From Sipunculus nudus (taxonomy: Eukaryota; Annelida; Sipuncula; Golfingiida; Sipunculidae): a DNA stretch of 64,000 bases. The stretch lies in NCBI GenBank assembly GCA_026874595.1, contig CM049307.1, forward strand, positions 46,003,678 through 46,067,677. The letters run 5' to 3'. Made by a program: the position numbers and the translations under genes. Below, piece after piece: positions 47,340 through 61,307 of this stretch. Under the pieces are notes generated by a model. It was given only the letters and a program-made list of their open reading frames with translations, was not told the origin of the DNA and made no database searches. Each line of letters begins with the position of its first letter. The first letter of the stretch is position 1.

Positions 47340-48420
47340 AATTCTTCCTCCAACTCTCAGTTCTCCTGCTCCTTCATCTTATTCTTGGAAACCCATTTTA
47401 TTGGTCACAGCTGCATGAGAAAGAAAACTAAAACTTCGACATCCTTCTTGGTCAGTCTCCTATGGGCTTAATTGAGAAAAATTAACTTCCTAATGAATTC
47501 CTCATTTTCTCTAATGCTGTGGTTATAATATTTTCCTTTTCCTTATTGCCATATTCCCATTTCCAATTCTGACACCCATTCAGGTTTTAACCTCCCATTT
47601 CTTCTCGATCTCTGACTCCTTTCCTTGCTGCAATTGTTTTTATCTCTGTCATCCTGATTGCTCCTATTTCTTCCCAGTATCTATCATATTTCCATTCTCC
47701 ATATCTCCTCCATATCTGCCAGTCTAATTCTCCTGTTTCTTTACAGTTTGTAATTTTTTCTTGCTCCATTTTCTTCTTCAGAAGTATGATCCTGACTGTT
47801 CTTATTTCTTCTCAATTTTTCATCATTCCTCTCTCCATTTTCTTCTCAATCTGTCATCTTTTCTTGATCTGTTTCTTCTCAGTCTCTGACATCTTTCCTT
47901 AATCTATTTTCTTCTTCATTTCTGTCAGCTGAATGCACCTATATTTTTTTCTCAATCTGTTATCTTTAATATCTTTAATTGCATTTTCTCTTCAATCTCT
48001 GACATCTTTCTTGGTTCTATTTTCTTCTCCAGATCAATGATCTTGATTGCTCTTATTTCTTGATAACTTTTCGTCATTCCTTGCTCCATTTTCTTCTCAA
48101 TCTCAGTCAGCTTAATGCATATAATTCTTCTAAATCTGTTATCTTTCCTTACTCCATTTTCTTCTCAATCTCTGAAATCTTTCCTGGCTCTATTTTCTTC
48201 CTAATCATTGTTATCACTTTTTGCTCCACCTTCTCCTTCATTGCTCCCTTCCTTATTGTCCAAACATCTTCTTCAACTCTGACATACTGTCTTTCCACTC
48301 TCTCATCTTTGAAATCCTTTTTGCTGGTGTTTCTTTATTTCTTATATGATCTCTTATTCATATTTCTACTCAATCTGTTGTGTTCTCCTTTATCCTTTTA
48401 CCTTAACATTCTTACAGAAT
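47340..48420. repeat. Degenerate polypyrimidine/polypurine minisatellite
   Basis: About 1.1 kb of repeating phrases such as CCATTTTCTTCTCAATCTCT, GACATCTTTCCTT and GATTGCTCTTATTTCTT, pyrimidine-rich on the plus strand and GAGAAGAAAATGGAGCAAG-like on the minus strand. Spacing is irregular (roughly 45-120 bp), so the array is old or built of mixed subunits. Frames on both strands are low-complexity and are not called as genes. Confidence 0.8.
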
Positions 48421-48522
48421 GGGCAAAGTTTCCTTTTTTTAATTTAAAACTGTCAACTAGTGATGGTTTTGGAGAACAGAACTGTACAGTGTTTTTCCTT
48501 TTATATTGTTAAGTTTTAAATG

Positions 48523-48560
48523 GCAAATATATATATAAAATTATATATATATATATATAA
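48523..48560. repeat. (AT)n microsatellite
   Basis: Interrupted AT repeat following the pyrimidine-rich array. Confidence 0.9.
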
Positions 48561-51500
48561 AGCATTATAAATTATACAAATTTTGCAAAGCCAGGGAAAG
48601 AGTTTGAAAATGTGAGAAATGTGTTTGTAATGGAGGTGTTGGTTGAACAATAAAGTGACAATTACGTCTTTAGAACTGCAATGAACACATTTAGCTCACA
48701 TTTGATTGTTGAAAATGCAGCAACTCTTTCTTAACTGAATGAAGATGTAACAATTTAGTTGAATTTAAAGAGCAAGGATCTCAATAGACAGACTTCCCAA
48801 TTAAAACATTGTTATGAACAACACAACAATAAAATAATTTATCTCTTATTCATGAGTTGTTGATTGTATTTAATTGAACTCCTGGGGAAAAATGGACAAA
48901 ACATATCATAAAAATAAAGATATTAACAACTAAATTAAAGATCAGCAGTAGGTAAACCATCACGACTTTGTATAAAGAAATTAAGCTTTGTGAGAAACAG
49001 GAATGTAAAGAATAAAAAAAATAAATTGCACTTTTTATATAACTCCAAAGCTTGCCACTAATAGAAAACTGCAGTGCAATGAATTTTAGTTATCTAGAAC
49101 ACAGCTTTGTAAGAACAAAAGGTGTTAGGTTAAATATAATTAATACATAATATTATACCCATAATACAAATCTCCTGAAAACATTTAAGTACATGACCTT
49201 TATGCATAATTCATACATAGCAAGATGACTTACCTTGGGCTGATTATGGTAGAATTTGTCCCTTTTCAGGAAATAAAATATTTTGAGTCTGCACCTAAAG
49301 CTCTTTTGCCTTTCTTCAGTCATGTTTTTTAATAAACAAAACATAAATGACAATGCCCTATTTATTACCACTTTCAATTCAGAGAAAACTAGCAGACTGA
49401 AACCTAACAATATGTTATTCAGGAATGACAGTTCAATGTTTTACTTTTGTACCTTATTTATATTTATCCTTTAATTATTGAAGTTAATGTTTGAAAATGG
49501 AGACCTATAATAATCATTTTTACCCACCTGTCTGCTTCTATGTGAACAAAGCATTTAATAAGCTTATATCGAAGTACACCTAAATAATTCTTTAATGATT
49601 TTACCTTTATGTCATTATTAAAATATTCTAAATTACAAATTATAAATGTTTATAAGGGATGACCATGGGAAATAACATGCAGAGTTGGTTTTGTATACCA
49701 TTTGATGATGGGACAGAAGAAACTGAAAAACCAGTATACACCCAGAGGTTGCAAGAACACATATTACAGCTTGCTCTGCTCAGCTTTCAAGATGGATGGC
49801 AAGTGTTTGAAAAAGAACAAACATATGAGAGAAAGGAAGATCTCCTGAGAAAAAGGGACAATATTAGAAGTCTTATAAAAGAGATGGTTCTGCACAGTTT
49901 AAAAATTTGATTTACAAGAGATATTTTGAGGTTAAAAATTCAATTTAACTAAAAATCTTTTTTTTAAACACATGGCTTTGGAAGAGATTGTTCTGCACAT
50001 TGTAGAACAGGAGAAAAGGGTTCTGATTGAAAAAGGTTAACATTTCTCCATACAAACAAACAAATAAGGGAGATCTAGATTTATGCATCCTTAGAGATAT
50101 CAGTTTGTGAAATAGAGAAGATGGAAAGTGAAATCAAGGAAAGGTCTTTGCTTTCATAACAAGATCATCTTTTACCTCCCAGAAGGCATCAGTTGGTAAC
50201 ACTTGAAAGTTCCACACTGCCCCAGACATAAGGGGGTGAGACAATGAGAATAAACATTTTAAGCAGAAATTCAGCATTTTATGAAAACCTAATTTTCATC
50301 AACAGGATTTGAAGCAAGAAATAAGCTTTCTAAAAGGCTAACTTAACAATATTATAGCCAGCCATATCTGGTCAAAGTTTCGAAAAATTGACACCTCCAG
50401 GGTATTTGTAATATAGATGTGATGGTCCTGTACTATGAAGTAGTGATGGAAAGCTATCAGAAAATCTGTTTTTGAAGCACACAAGGTAAACACAAGCTTA
50501 CTCTAAACATCCTATAGGGTAGCAGTGTACAGACTTTATAAGGTTTACAGCTCCAAGGATTATAAGATGCACAAATGAGGCTAAGCATCAGCTCATACAC
50601 TTAAAGGCATACCAAGCGATAAGACAATGGAAAATACATATCTAAATTAAAAGTGAAATAAAACATACTGTTTTACCAAGACAAGATTATCCACTTCAGA
50701 AATCATTAGAGGCTAGCTTATAAAATGAAAAGTGACTTCAGCACTAAAGGAACACACAAAATAGAAGAACCTTTATTTGTTTTAATAACAACTGAAATAG
50801 ACTTATGAAAACATACCAATACATATCTTACAACTGAGATTTATTACGCATGGTAAGTTTAATTTTTTTAACATTCCCTATTAACTTTTTGTTGTAAAAG
50901 CCCATTATTATTTGTAGTACTTTACATTATTTTAACACGAACTTCATCCAGAGATATAACTGCAATAAATTTCATGATGGCATGAACTAAATCTATTGGG
51001 AGGAGTGCAAATCATGGCACAATGGCCCAAACACAAATGCTGCCAGCACTCTACCAGTAATGTGGTTTTTATATTCACACAATGAATGTCCACACCTCAG
51101 GTGCCAGTGCCTCACTCCAAACATACACCCACAAACATACATCCACAGAATTCAAAGGAGAAACAAAATCAAAGATGGTTTTCCTTCATCATAATCATGC
51201 ATTCACGGGCAACATACACCTAATTTGCACGCTGGTGTATATGGCACACTGGTTTAGATGGTTTAGATACAAAGAATGTTAGTTCACTCATTTCTTTCAG
51301 TTTCCAACTGCTGGCCTCCATGCAAAAAGGCATGCAACACAACCTTAAAACAATCATGTTTACAATGGAGAAGACTTTGGAAAGAGGCCAGCTTCAACAG
51401 AAGAACAGAACAGCCATGTTTTGAAGCAAAGGTTCAAGGCATTTACCACCAAGGATGGTAGCAAAGCAGGCAGCCATGCATGTGCAGAAGAACCAGAGAC

Positions 51501-54500
51501 ATTCTAACAGCCAGTGCATGCAAGGTGGAAAGGCAAAAGTCTTACTTGTTTACTATGTACTCTGCAATGCTTTATATATGAAAAAAATCAACATAATCTA
51601 TGAAATCACAAGGTAGGGAGAGCATTCGTAGTGTTAGCTGTCAAATAACATCATTAATGTTAGAAAAAATAACAGTTACATGTTACTTTACATAGCTGTT
51701 ACAAGAAGAAAATGGACTGTTAAGTTTACAACATAAGCATAATATTAATATTAGTATACCAACAAAACTATTTACTCACCACGTACAATATTAAACATTT
51801 GTTAATTAACAACAGAAGTTAGTATATGTCTTCATATTATGAGAACAAAATGCATCCAGTAACTTGTGTGCATATCAGTTAGTAAACAAGTATACTTTGC
51901 CAAAACCTATCTCACAAACCATGCATGTGGCATGGCCATGTAAATAACTATACAAGTATCATCGACAAGAAACCAAATAAAGAACTTATGCAAATAATAA
52001 TTTACAAAAAGACAAGTGTTTGAATTAAAATCTGAAGTTAAATATGACTAACTATGGTTGACAGTCTGTTAGTGGCAACAAAGGAGCTAAAAGCTTTCTA
52101 CAAGCAGAACAGGACAGAGCCACTGACTACACTAGAAGTATATATTTTACCAACATGCACATATATTCCTTTTCCTAATACACAGAATGGTGACTAGCCA
52201 TAGTTCGTAATCCAACAATCTTGGTATATCCATTCTTCACATAAATATACACATGCAAAAGTCAGTGAACAGACCCTGAGCCACTTACATGAACTTGACC
52301 CTTTTACTTGACCTTGACTTATTTGAAAATATTAACCACTAGCAGAGAACACTAAACTGAACACCTGTAATACAAATTTTGCTGGATACATACATCACAT
52401 ATGTCTTTAACGAAACCAGAAGTTTGCCATCAAATGGATGTCTGCTATACATCTTATTTAGTAACTGTATCAAGGTGTCTAAAATACACGTGACCCAAGA
52501 GGCATAATTATATGGATATATCCTGTGTAAAATTTATACCACTGAAGTTCTAGAGAACATGCAAGTGTCATGACTTTTTTCAATCATGGAACAGCACAGC
52601 ATATTTCTGTGACTCTAATGAAGGACCCACAAGTGGTAATGGCAAGAAAACTAAATTTTAAAGAAAGTGACTTAATGAAACTACAGTTCTGACTTCCTTC
52701 TTTCCGCAAATGACTCAAACATCATAACAGTGTTAGTATAACTCGAATCTTTCAATAAAATAAGTGACTCCTGAGTTCACCTTGAGATCTAGATCATGCC
52801 AATCAATGTTTCAAATCAGATGTCTACATGATGACAGCCAGGTAACATATAGGGCAGTCTTGATAACCTACCTCATGATAATTAAAACATGTTTCAAGAC
52901 ATCCTTCTTAAACACACACAAAATTATAAATATCAGGTATTTTATAAATTCAGGTATATTATAGATCTCAAACTAATGTTCTTCTTTGTTAAGAAGAATA
53001 AGGATAACCTAACCTTTCATTTGCAAAAGTCATTTCCAAATCATATATAAAATCTATTATTTGTCTTTATGTTGCATGTTCCATTTTTTTGGGTTCCATT
53101 TTGTGATGATTAGCCAGTTAGATGTCTTTCAACTCGTTTCTGTCCAATGCTCTTTCATCATACATCTTATTTGGATGGTACTGAGATAATATGTAACTGA
53201 ATGTCAGATATTGTTTTACAGATAATCAAATATGAAGATTGTATTAATTCAATGATATTTGATTACACTAATAAGACACATGACTTTCTGCTTTGATATA
53301 TTGGTGCTTATATGTGAATCATAACAGCCCAGTAACAACGTTATCCATTATTGAAAAATTTCCATTTAAACTATATATTTTCAAATGCAAGTTTTGTCTG
53401 ATGGAAAATGCCAAGATGGTAGCAATCATGACTTGCAGTCTTGGACCAGCGTTCCTGACCAGATAAGAAGATGTCAGGGATAATTACAATCACATTACCT
53501 CAAGAATGTGCATCCAGAGAAGTAAAGCTTCTAAGACAGAACAAAGACACACAAAGTACCATCACAGGTTTACCAAATGGCTACATAATGATTTTCAGGT
53601 GTGGTAATGTCTGCCTGTGTCAGGGGGAAAGTGCTGTGTCATAGCAGGAACATGTACTGATATCACATCTGTATGTGTGTATGGTGCAAAAATTGTCCGA
53701 TGGAATCTTGTACAGATATAGAAGTAGATGAAAAGAAGTCCAGACATCCCTGATTTCAGTTAAACTATGTAAGATTTTTTGTGTGCATTTATGATTTTCC
53801 AACTGTGATTTTCATCAACTATTGGAAATTTTCACTTATCCAAAACGGACCTCTTAAGATAGACAGTATAAATTGTTATTGGGTGTACTGGTTTACAGAT
53901 AAAAATTCTCAACTGCCTCTCTAAAGTGAGAATTCTTCCTAATGAATTATAATCACATGCCAAGCCCTTGCTCAGGTAAATTAGGTCACAGAGTCCTAAT
54001 TTTTACTTCTCAGAGATCTCAGAAGAGGTGTCTTATTGTTGTGTTTATATTAAAGTTGGTATCTTGTAAATAACATTCTGAAACATGTTCTTTCAATGTT
54101 GCCCATGTGAACTTGTGGTGCCAGAATGTCTGTAATTACAGCTGTAAAGTCCCTGGAAATTCAAAATTTGTTTATCATGTTAACTTAAACTGACACATCA
54201 AAGAATGTGAAATAAAGTGAATGTCAATTTTCCTGGTCTTGCAAACTTTAGACTGAAACAGTTCAAGCAGGAGGCGGCTATCCAAGTTTAACATAAACAT
54301 GACTATGAATGAAGCAGCCTGTGTGAAAAACTGAAAACAATTATTTGACAAATTCCTAAATATGTCAAATGTATTATTTTATAAATGGGGAAAATATGTC
54401 CGTATTATTTTATAAATGGGAACAATATGTCCTTTAATTAAATTCCTTTGTTACAGCAGTGTTTGATGCATTCAAAACACCACAGATGATAAACTGCCAA

Positions 54501-57150
54501 AGACAGATAATAATTCTTGATTGACTGCTCTTTTCCAATGTCTTTTCTGTGATCTTGTGCATACATGTTTTTGTGTGTGTTTTAATTCAAATTTTCAATA
54601 GAAAATCAAAAACTTATACAAAACCTAATTAAGTATTTATTAGACTGTGAAACCCCTCTGAATCATGTTTTAAGTCCCATAACCAGCTATCAGATTATTT
54701 CAGGCAATAGGTTGACAGAGGGATTCTGGGAAATTCTTTTAAATAACTGGTGCTGTAACATTGCATCCAATAATAAATACACTGAATCATACACAGTAAT
54801 TAATTGATTATAGAAATGAAAATGAAATGAACGATGAAATAAATGATAAATTTCAATACGATCACCTCTGTGACAATTTATGTATTTGAAAAATGTTATT
54901 TGAGAATTTATTGAAAGGAAATGATCCATAATCAAATAGAATCAGTAACCCCTTAGCAATTCAGAGGTCTATAAACTGTTAGTGCATTGTTAGGACTGTC
55001 ATACTACAAATGAACAGGAAAGTCCTTACTTACATACAATGTACTGATAACTTGAAAAGTTACTGTTGTTTCATGAAGTTGTCATTGTTATGATAAAATC
55101 ACTATCGTTCTTTAACATCATATCTTTTCTTTGATCAATTGTTTCAGATCTTAATGTACAATTTCACCTATAAAGTGGTACATTTACTCAAAAAAGAACC
55201 TAAAAGAACATGTTTTCTTGGTAACAAACCTTCTTTCATATTTCTGAGCTCAATAAAATACTTTACTTTTAATATAGTAAAATCCTGAAACCCACTAAAG
55301 GCAATGCCTGTGGTATAAAATTAAGGCCCTCAGTTCTTATGTTACTTGCAATAACCACTGGGTTATGCTGGTGAACTTTTTCATAGAAACTGCATTAGAG
55401 ACTATGAACAAGCAAAACAGATGATCCTTGCCATTTTATCAATATGAAGTTGAAGCCATCCCTCAAAACATTATACATTTTTGCTGTGATTACCTGCAAA
55501 GGAATCCTGGGATGGCAAAACATAAATATCATCAACGTGTTAAGGCACAAAAAGTACACTTTATTAAGTCTTAAAGGTACCATGTTTAACCTAAGCCTAC
55601 TTCCTGCCAAACAAGGGCCTGTTTGTTGTTAGCATTTTAAGACTAGCACCTGCGCAACAATAACCTAAACGATAACACATAGCCTATTGATTGGTCCGGT
55701 GGCTGGGTTGAAGGAAAAATATGGTTGCCTTCCTGTTCCAAATATCAATCACGTTCAGTCTTCCTGAGACATCATTTTGCAACATGATGGATGGTTGCCA
55801 TGGGTGACGGACTAAATCCAAAATGGACAAATTCACCTCTAACAGAATTCCAACCTCTCCTGATGCAGAACAGGACAGAACCCTTCAATTTCTTTTTTTG
55901 TCCGTGCCATATTGTCAATTAACCATTTTTTTTTCTCAAGCTCAATTTTAATATACATCTATTTACAGCACGGTAAAAAAATATAATATATATAAGATTA
56001 TCTAACTGTCATTTTAAAGACTGATAAATGATAAATATTGATTGAAATGCTGGATTACATTAACTTCTTTTTTGGGGCAAACTAGTGGCAGTTAATCTGT
56101 ATACCAACAAAGACAGCCTCGTTTACAGAGGATGTCCTATGCATTTACTCAGAATTGCCTTATTTTATATCTTTCAAACTGATCTACAATGTTTACATCA
56201 TTCTCGTACTTCCAGGTGATTTGTACATTTGTCAGTTGCCTATCCAAAAGTTTGATGATATTCACTATTTATAATCTGCAGCAATGATTCACAAACTTCA
56301 AATGGAACACATTCTAATAAATAAAGCAATTTGACTCGTGTGCAAAAAGTATCACAGGAAAACCATCCCTTACATTTCCATAGCGGTTTTAGGACAAATA
56401 AATGTAAAGTTTCCTGTATAATGTTTTCAGTCAAATAATTTCCTCATATTTCATATGACTCATACACAGCAAAATATTCTTCACTTTTCCAATAGTTCTG
56501 TTTATGATTTTGAAATCTATTATTTCCTTGTATTTCAATTATTTTTTATACACATGATTTTCTTATATTTTCATTTTAATTTTGTGTCCAATAATTTTTA
56601 TAGCAAAACAGTTTTTTTACATTTTTTTTTATCTCAATAGGCAAATTTATTAGTTGTTTGTAACCAATCTAATGGAAATAAAAGAATCCTCCTCCTTCCA
56701 ATGTCTTGCACCAGAAAGGTGGTGCTTTACATTCAGCTAGTCTAAGCATATTTAGTAGTAGTTCCAGTTGGAGAGTAATTTTACTTGTACATATATTTTA
56801 GCCCTGATACCAGATGCTGTCATCAGATTTTACTGACAGCAAGTGCGCAGTCAAGTGCTGCTGCACTGTGCTCCAGCAGCAGTTCACCAACACTCCAGGC
56901 AGAATGAGCTGCCTACGGCCTTAGGGAAATCCTAGTTCACCGGGACAAAGGTAAATTGGTTGAGAGCACCATGCACAGGGCCACAGCTACATAATTATCA
57001 CAACAGCAGCTTTTGTAAGCACAAGAAATTGACCCTGAACACAAATTCCTTACAGTAACCTATCAATTCATGTGATATTAACAACAGATCTATACTAATA
57101 TTGAACAGAAGGTAAAATTAACACCATCTGACTGTTTGTTATTCTGTCCA
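48561..57150. other. Upstream sequence, no supported gene
   Basis: Long AT-rich stretch with no recognised exon or repeat family. The least noise-like frame is 49659-49910 on the plus strand (83 codons, charged C-terminal part YERKEDLLRKRDNIRSLIKE, probably helical). It has no recognised relative and is not called as a gene. Confidence 0.4.
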
Positions 57151-57154
57151 TTCC

Positions 57155-57260
57155 TTGCTTGCTGGAATTTTGTTTGACAAGCATATTGATTATTTCTGCA
57201 TGTTTTGTGTGTATGCCTGCCTCTCTGCACTTTACTGGTCAAAATTTTATGACAGTCCAT
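57155..57260 (+). mobile_element. Decayed relic of the Helentron-like 5' end
   Basis: CTTGCTGGAATTTTGTTTGA, CAAGCATATTGATTATTTCT, GTATGCCTGCCTCTCTGCAC and TTTACTGGTCAAAATTTTATG follow in the same order as the 5' end of the concatemer units (hairpin, CAAGCATATTGCTCAGTTGC, TCTGCACTCTCCTGGCCAC). It is far more diverged, so it marks an older wave of the family. The rest of this copy could not be followed. Confidence 0.6.
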
Positions 57261-60200
57261 AATACTGAGGTAGACATCAGCAGACCTTCATTTTAACCCA
57301 AATTGCAACTTCAAAGGTCTTAAAAGCCAAAGCTACACCTGATAGTCCCTATATATAAAACTTCTTTATTTATGATACTTTATCTTCAGGATTTTGTTGA
57401 AAGAACAATTGTACTACAAGTGAAACATCTATCTAAAACCGAGAGTTGAAGAAATAATGTTACAGGAGAATAGAAAGTATAATACTTTGGGGAAACGTAG
57501 TGGTAGGATCTGGGTTTAAAAATCATAATCAATGACTGAAAAATAAAAACGACCAATGATTGATTATTAATTATTTTATGTACTATCTTTATTATTTTGA
57601 ATATAGTATATAGTATATTAGTACCTAAAATACTGACCCCAGTAAAGAGTGACACAATGAAACCATCAATCCACCTGCATCAAAAGTCGACTTGTTGTTG
57701 GACGATTCTTGGCTGCCCAAAGTTCCATTTTGATGCTGTTAGTTACTTTGTGTTTGCATATATCTCTGACAGGATGCATTTTTTGCATGTGCATATATAA
57801 TAGTTTTTAATCGATTATGAAAAATGCAATCAATTTAAATGATTTTGAAAGAAAGCGACCAATACACTAATGAAAGGTAGTCAAACACCTAGTGGGTTGG
57901 TAATCCTGGCTGAAGTTTCAAAGACTGAAACCATCCAGAGCAACTAGAACAAAATTTCACCACCTCAGAATTGCACTTTAACTCCTGCACTATATGACTT
58001 AATTAATGGCTATATGACTACTGTTTTAATTATCCAGACCAGCCCTGGTCATATGCAATACATAGGCAAGAAATATTCCTAGACATTAAGACTGGTAAGG
58101 AATCTTAAGGTCAAGAATATGCCAAAGCCATCCATATTACATGATAATATAATCCTGATTGTGAATATTTTCACTAGACAGCCACAGGTATAATCCAGAC
58201 CATAAGTCCCTGAAGGAAGTTTTCTCAACATTAAAGAGACATCCAGCATCTGCAAGAGGGTGTGTGCTGCTTGGTCCAGGTGCAAAAGAAGATCTTCTGC
58301 ATGGATGCACATCCGGCTGCCAGCAAACTGTTGTTGTAGCGCTAGCAGGAACTTGCAGAACATACACAATAAATTAGCATCACTTAATTGAGCTCTACCA
58401 CACTGCTGTTGCTCTGAACCACTGCCTTTCTTATTCATTATTAATTTTCTTAATTTAATTAAACAACAGTCCTTGAAATGCATAATGAGATTCCACACCC
58501 ACCTGCTTGGTGATTAAACCTAAAGGTCAAACCTCAAGGTCGTGTTAATCAGGTGATTAAAATACTGGAAGATACTTCAAATACCAGTTAATCCTGATAT
58601 GTCTGTTGTTATGTTTGACTTGCCCTAATGGATTAAGCATTTCCCCTGTCCTGGCCCTGTTACTGACAATTAAAATATTCAGTATACCGGTTAGTGATTT
58701 TAAAATTGCTACAGGAATATTGCTACAGTCCTAAGAAACCAGGAAAAGAATAATAGCTGCAATTGATAACTTTTGATACAGTGATCATTGACAATACAAA
58801 AAGAAAACATCCCGGGTTATGTTAAATCTTTATTTTTATTAAATTTTTTATTTATATCACATGTAAATACTTAAAATTATGCGTGAACTATGGAAGTTGA
58901 AGTTACTGTTAACATAGTATTTCATACGTATTTTTTTCTGATTTACAACAGACTATGAGTAAGAAATTTTAAGACTTTTATCAATTAAATAGATGAATTA
59001 ATGGATTTATAAACCCTGTGGAAAAATCTACTGCAAAGGACTTCATAATTAAGATAATAAAGGTCACTGGTTCAGTCATTTACAAAATGTCTAGTAAGAT
59101 TCCATCACAATCACAAAATTATCTCTGACTTCTGGATTAATTATTCCAAATTCCATAAGAAAGACATCATGACTGTTTTAAAAAGATATATTACCTACTA
59201 CCATATGTTTACCTTTATCCTCATTCAACAGAAAGTGCCACCTAGTGTCCAATGTCCAAACCTTGAACTATCTATATTATCAGTGTCTACTGAAAAATAC
59301 CACTTGAATATTTACTCAGTAAAGTACAGAGATTTTCTGTCCAATTAGATGAGCATTGATAATCCAAAGAAGCCTAAAATACAGATATGTTTTGTTGTGA
59401 TATCAAATAGATGTAGTCTTTTAAACACTATACAATAATGTAAACAAGTCTCTGTATTACAGTTAAGGATTACTGGAATTTAAAAGAAATGTGGGAAAAG
59501 ATCAAACTACATAAAATGCCAAAGATAAGAATCTGAAGTCATATATTAACAACATTAGCTTGGTCTGAAGAAAGACTTAAAAGTAGATGCACAAGAGTCT
59601 CTTATTTAGTTGGCCGAGTTCCACACAACAGTGTCAGCTTGTCTCTTTGGACCGATAAATTAATCTTCTAAAGGAACTCCCACTTCCCCTGCACCCGTTC
59701 AGTAGACCAAAGAAATGGGTTTGGTGTCTTTTTATTTAAAGAAATGGTTCCTAAATATTATCACAACTGTTAACCTCACAAAAGGAAGGGTCCCGTTTCT
59801 GGTCACCTATTGGAACATATAGGTATAAGGTTTAGACACTAGTCTTTCTCATGGGAATCAGAATATTACATTTACAAGTTTGTGGCACCTGTGGAAACAA
59901 AAGATGCCTGTCTGGCAGCCATTTATAAGATGACGGTTTGTTTCACACAATCCTCCAGGGACATACACTTTGTGGACCTGAAAGTCAAACCCCACAAACT
60001 AATGAGGATTTATATCACCAGTCAATCAACCATTAAGATATTACTAAGAAAACTGGGACAGGACTCAAGTGTGCAACAAGTTTTTCTCTTTTACTTGAGG
60101 CACAGTGGTGTCTCCTGGTATGGTGATACCGATCATGGAAGTTATAGGAAACTAAGGAAAGACTCTGATAAAAGGTGTTTTACAAATGTTGTGCCCAAGA

Positions 60201-60690
60201 TGCATTACAAAACAGAAAGGAAATGGGTAAGACACACTACTGGAACACTTAGAAATTACCAGAAATCAGTCACCCCTTTTAAATTCATGTGCTGGAGGTC
60301 ACAGGTGCTGGAGGAGAAAACTTCATATTAATATGTATGGAGGTTGATTGGTAGAAGTACGCTGGAACAGATTTCCTGCAGTTAACTGTTTGGTCAGCTC
60401 TGATAGGCTATTCAGACATAATTATGATGCCATAAAATAGACAGCTTTCATCAGACCTAGCGGAACTAAGATAATTAATATTTGACATAAACTGAGCCAC
60501 ATATATATACAAATTTATTCTTTAATATAATGTTCCATTTAACAATACTCTCAAAACCAATGTTCCAATGTTGAACATCCCTTGGACGAGTACATAAAAA
60601 CCAAAATTTCCTACAACCAGACATATATAATTACTACAGTACAGACAGAAGGTCTAGACTGAATCCTATGGTAAGAGAAGAATCCTTGAA
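57261..60690. other. Upstream sequence, no supported gene
   Basis: No repeat or recognised exon. Open frames at 58079-58498 (minus) and 59882-60331 (plus) are long for AT-rich DNA but match nothing I recognise and have no clear splice context. Confidence 0.4.
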
Positions 60691-60699
60691 TGACTGCTC

Positions 60700-61120
60700 T
60701 ATCTAAAGATTGATTTTTATAGTCAGAATACAGAACTGCAACTTCTATGAGGTCAAGAACAATGGGCTGACAATATTACATCCAATTACTTGCTCTATCC
60801 AGAGACTTATAAAAAAAACCCTTGGGTGCCGCATAAAATTCAAAGATTATCTGACATGAGACTTAAAAACTTTTTGTAGCAAAATGCAGAACTGAAATTT
60901 CTGGTAGAAGATGATCTTAGGTGAGAGCGTGAAATCAAAAATTTGCTCTGACAAAAGACCTATGAAACATCTGCAGTCAGAATGCAGAACTGAAACTTCT
61001 GATTGAAGAAGAACACTCAGGTTTACTGCATAAAATCCAAATTAGCTCTGACAAGAGACTTATAAAATTTCAACAGTCTGAATGTGGAACTAAAACTCCT
61101 GACAAGAAGAAGAACGGCAG
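60700..61120. repeat. Degenerate tandem repeat of about 100 bp
   Basis: Phrases around (T)GCAGAACTGAAACTTCT recur at 60731, 60887, 60985 and 61085, each preceded by GACA/TGAGACTTATAAAA-like text and followed by GAAGAAGAAC-like text. The spacing is 156, 98 and 100 bp. About four diverged units. Confidence 0.7.
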
Positions 61121-61157
61121 GTGAAACAAACACTGAACTGCCACTTGTTAGATTACA

Positions 61158-61307
61158 ATGATAAACATCAAGAAGCAAGGTTTGTTACTCCTCATCAGCT
61201 GTCTTACTCTGTATATTTGCTTCACATTCTTCAATTACCTGCGACCCACATCAAAGAGCACTAAAATAGGAACACAGTGGCTGTATATAAGCGGAGGTGA
61301 CCGTTAA
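61158..61307 (+). other. Short open frame resembling a type II membrane-protein N terminus
   Basis: A 49-codon frame begins MINIKKQ, followed by a hydrophobic segment GLLLLISCLTLYICFTFFNY and a polar stem LRPTSKSTKIGTQWLYISGG before a stop at 61305. A short basic cytosolic tail, one membrane anchor and a stem is the layout of the first coding exon of Golgi glycosyl- or sulfotransferases. The only nearby donor is a weak GGAG|GTGACC, and no downstream exon was found. It may be chance. Confidence 0.2.

Noticed and set aside
47587-47769. Minus-strand frame rich in Glu/Lys/Arg
   Set aside because: Purine-rich side of the same minisatellite.
48060-48512. 150-codon plus-strand frame
   Set aside because: Low-complexity Ser/Phe/Leu translation of a polypyrimidine repeat.
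49153-49410. Minus-strand frame with MTEERQKSFRCRLKIFYF and AAG|GTAAGT at 49232, considered as an upstream Cav3 exon
   Set aside because: The peptide matches no Cav3 N-terminal or IS1-IS3 motif, and its end phase does not fit the IS4 exon. The donor-like site is probably chance.
58079-58498. 139-codon minus-strand frame
   Set aside because: No domain recognised, two overlapping frames of similar quality, no splice partners. Kept only as an unassigned frame.
59882-60331. 149-codon plus-strand frame
   Set aside because: Not recognised, and no acceptor/donor pair or neighbouring exon. Length alone is weak evidence.
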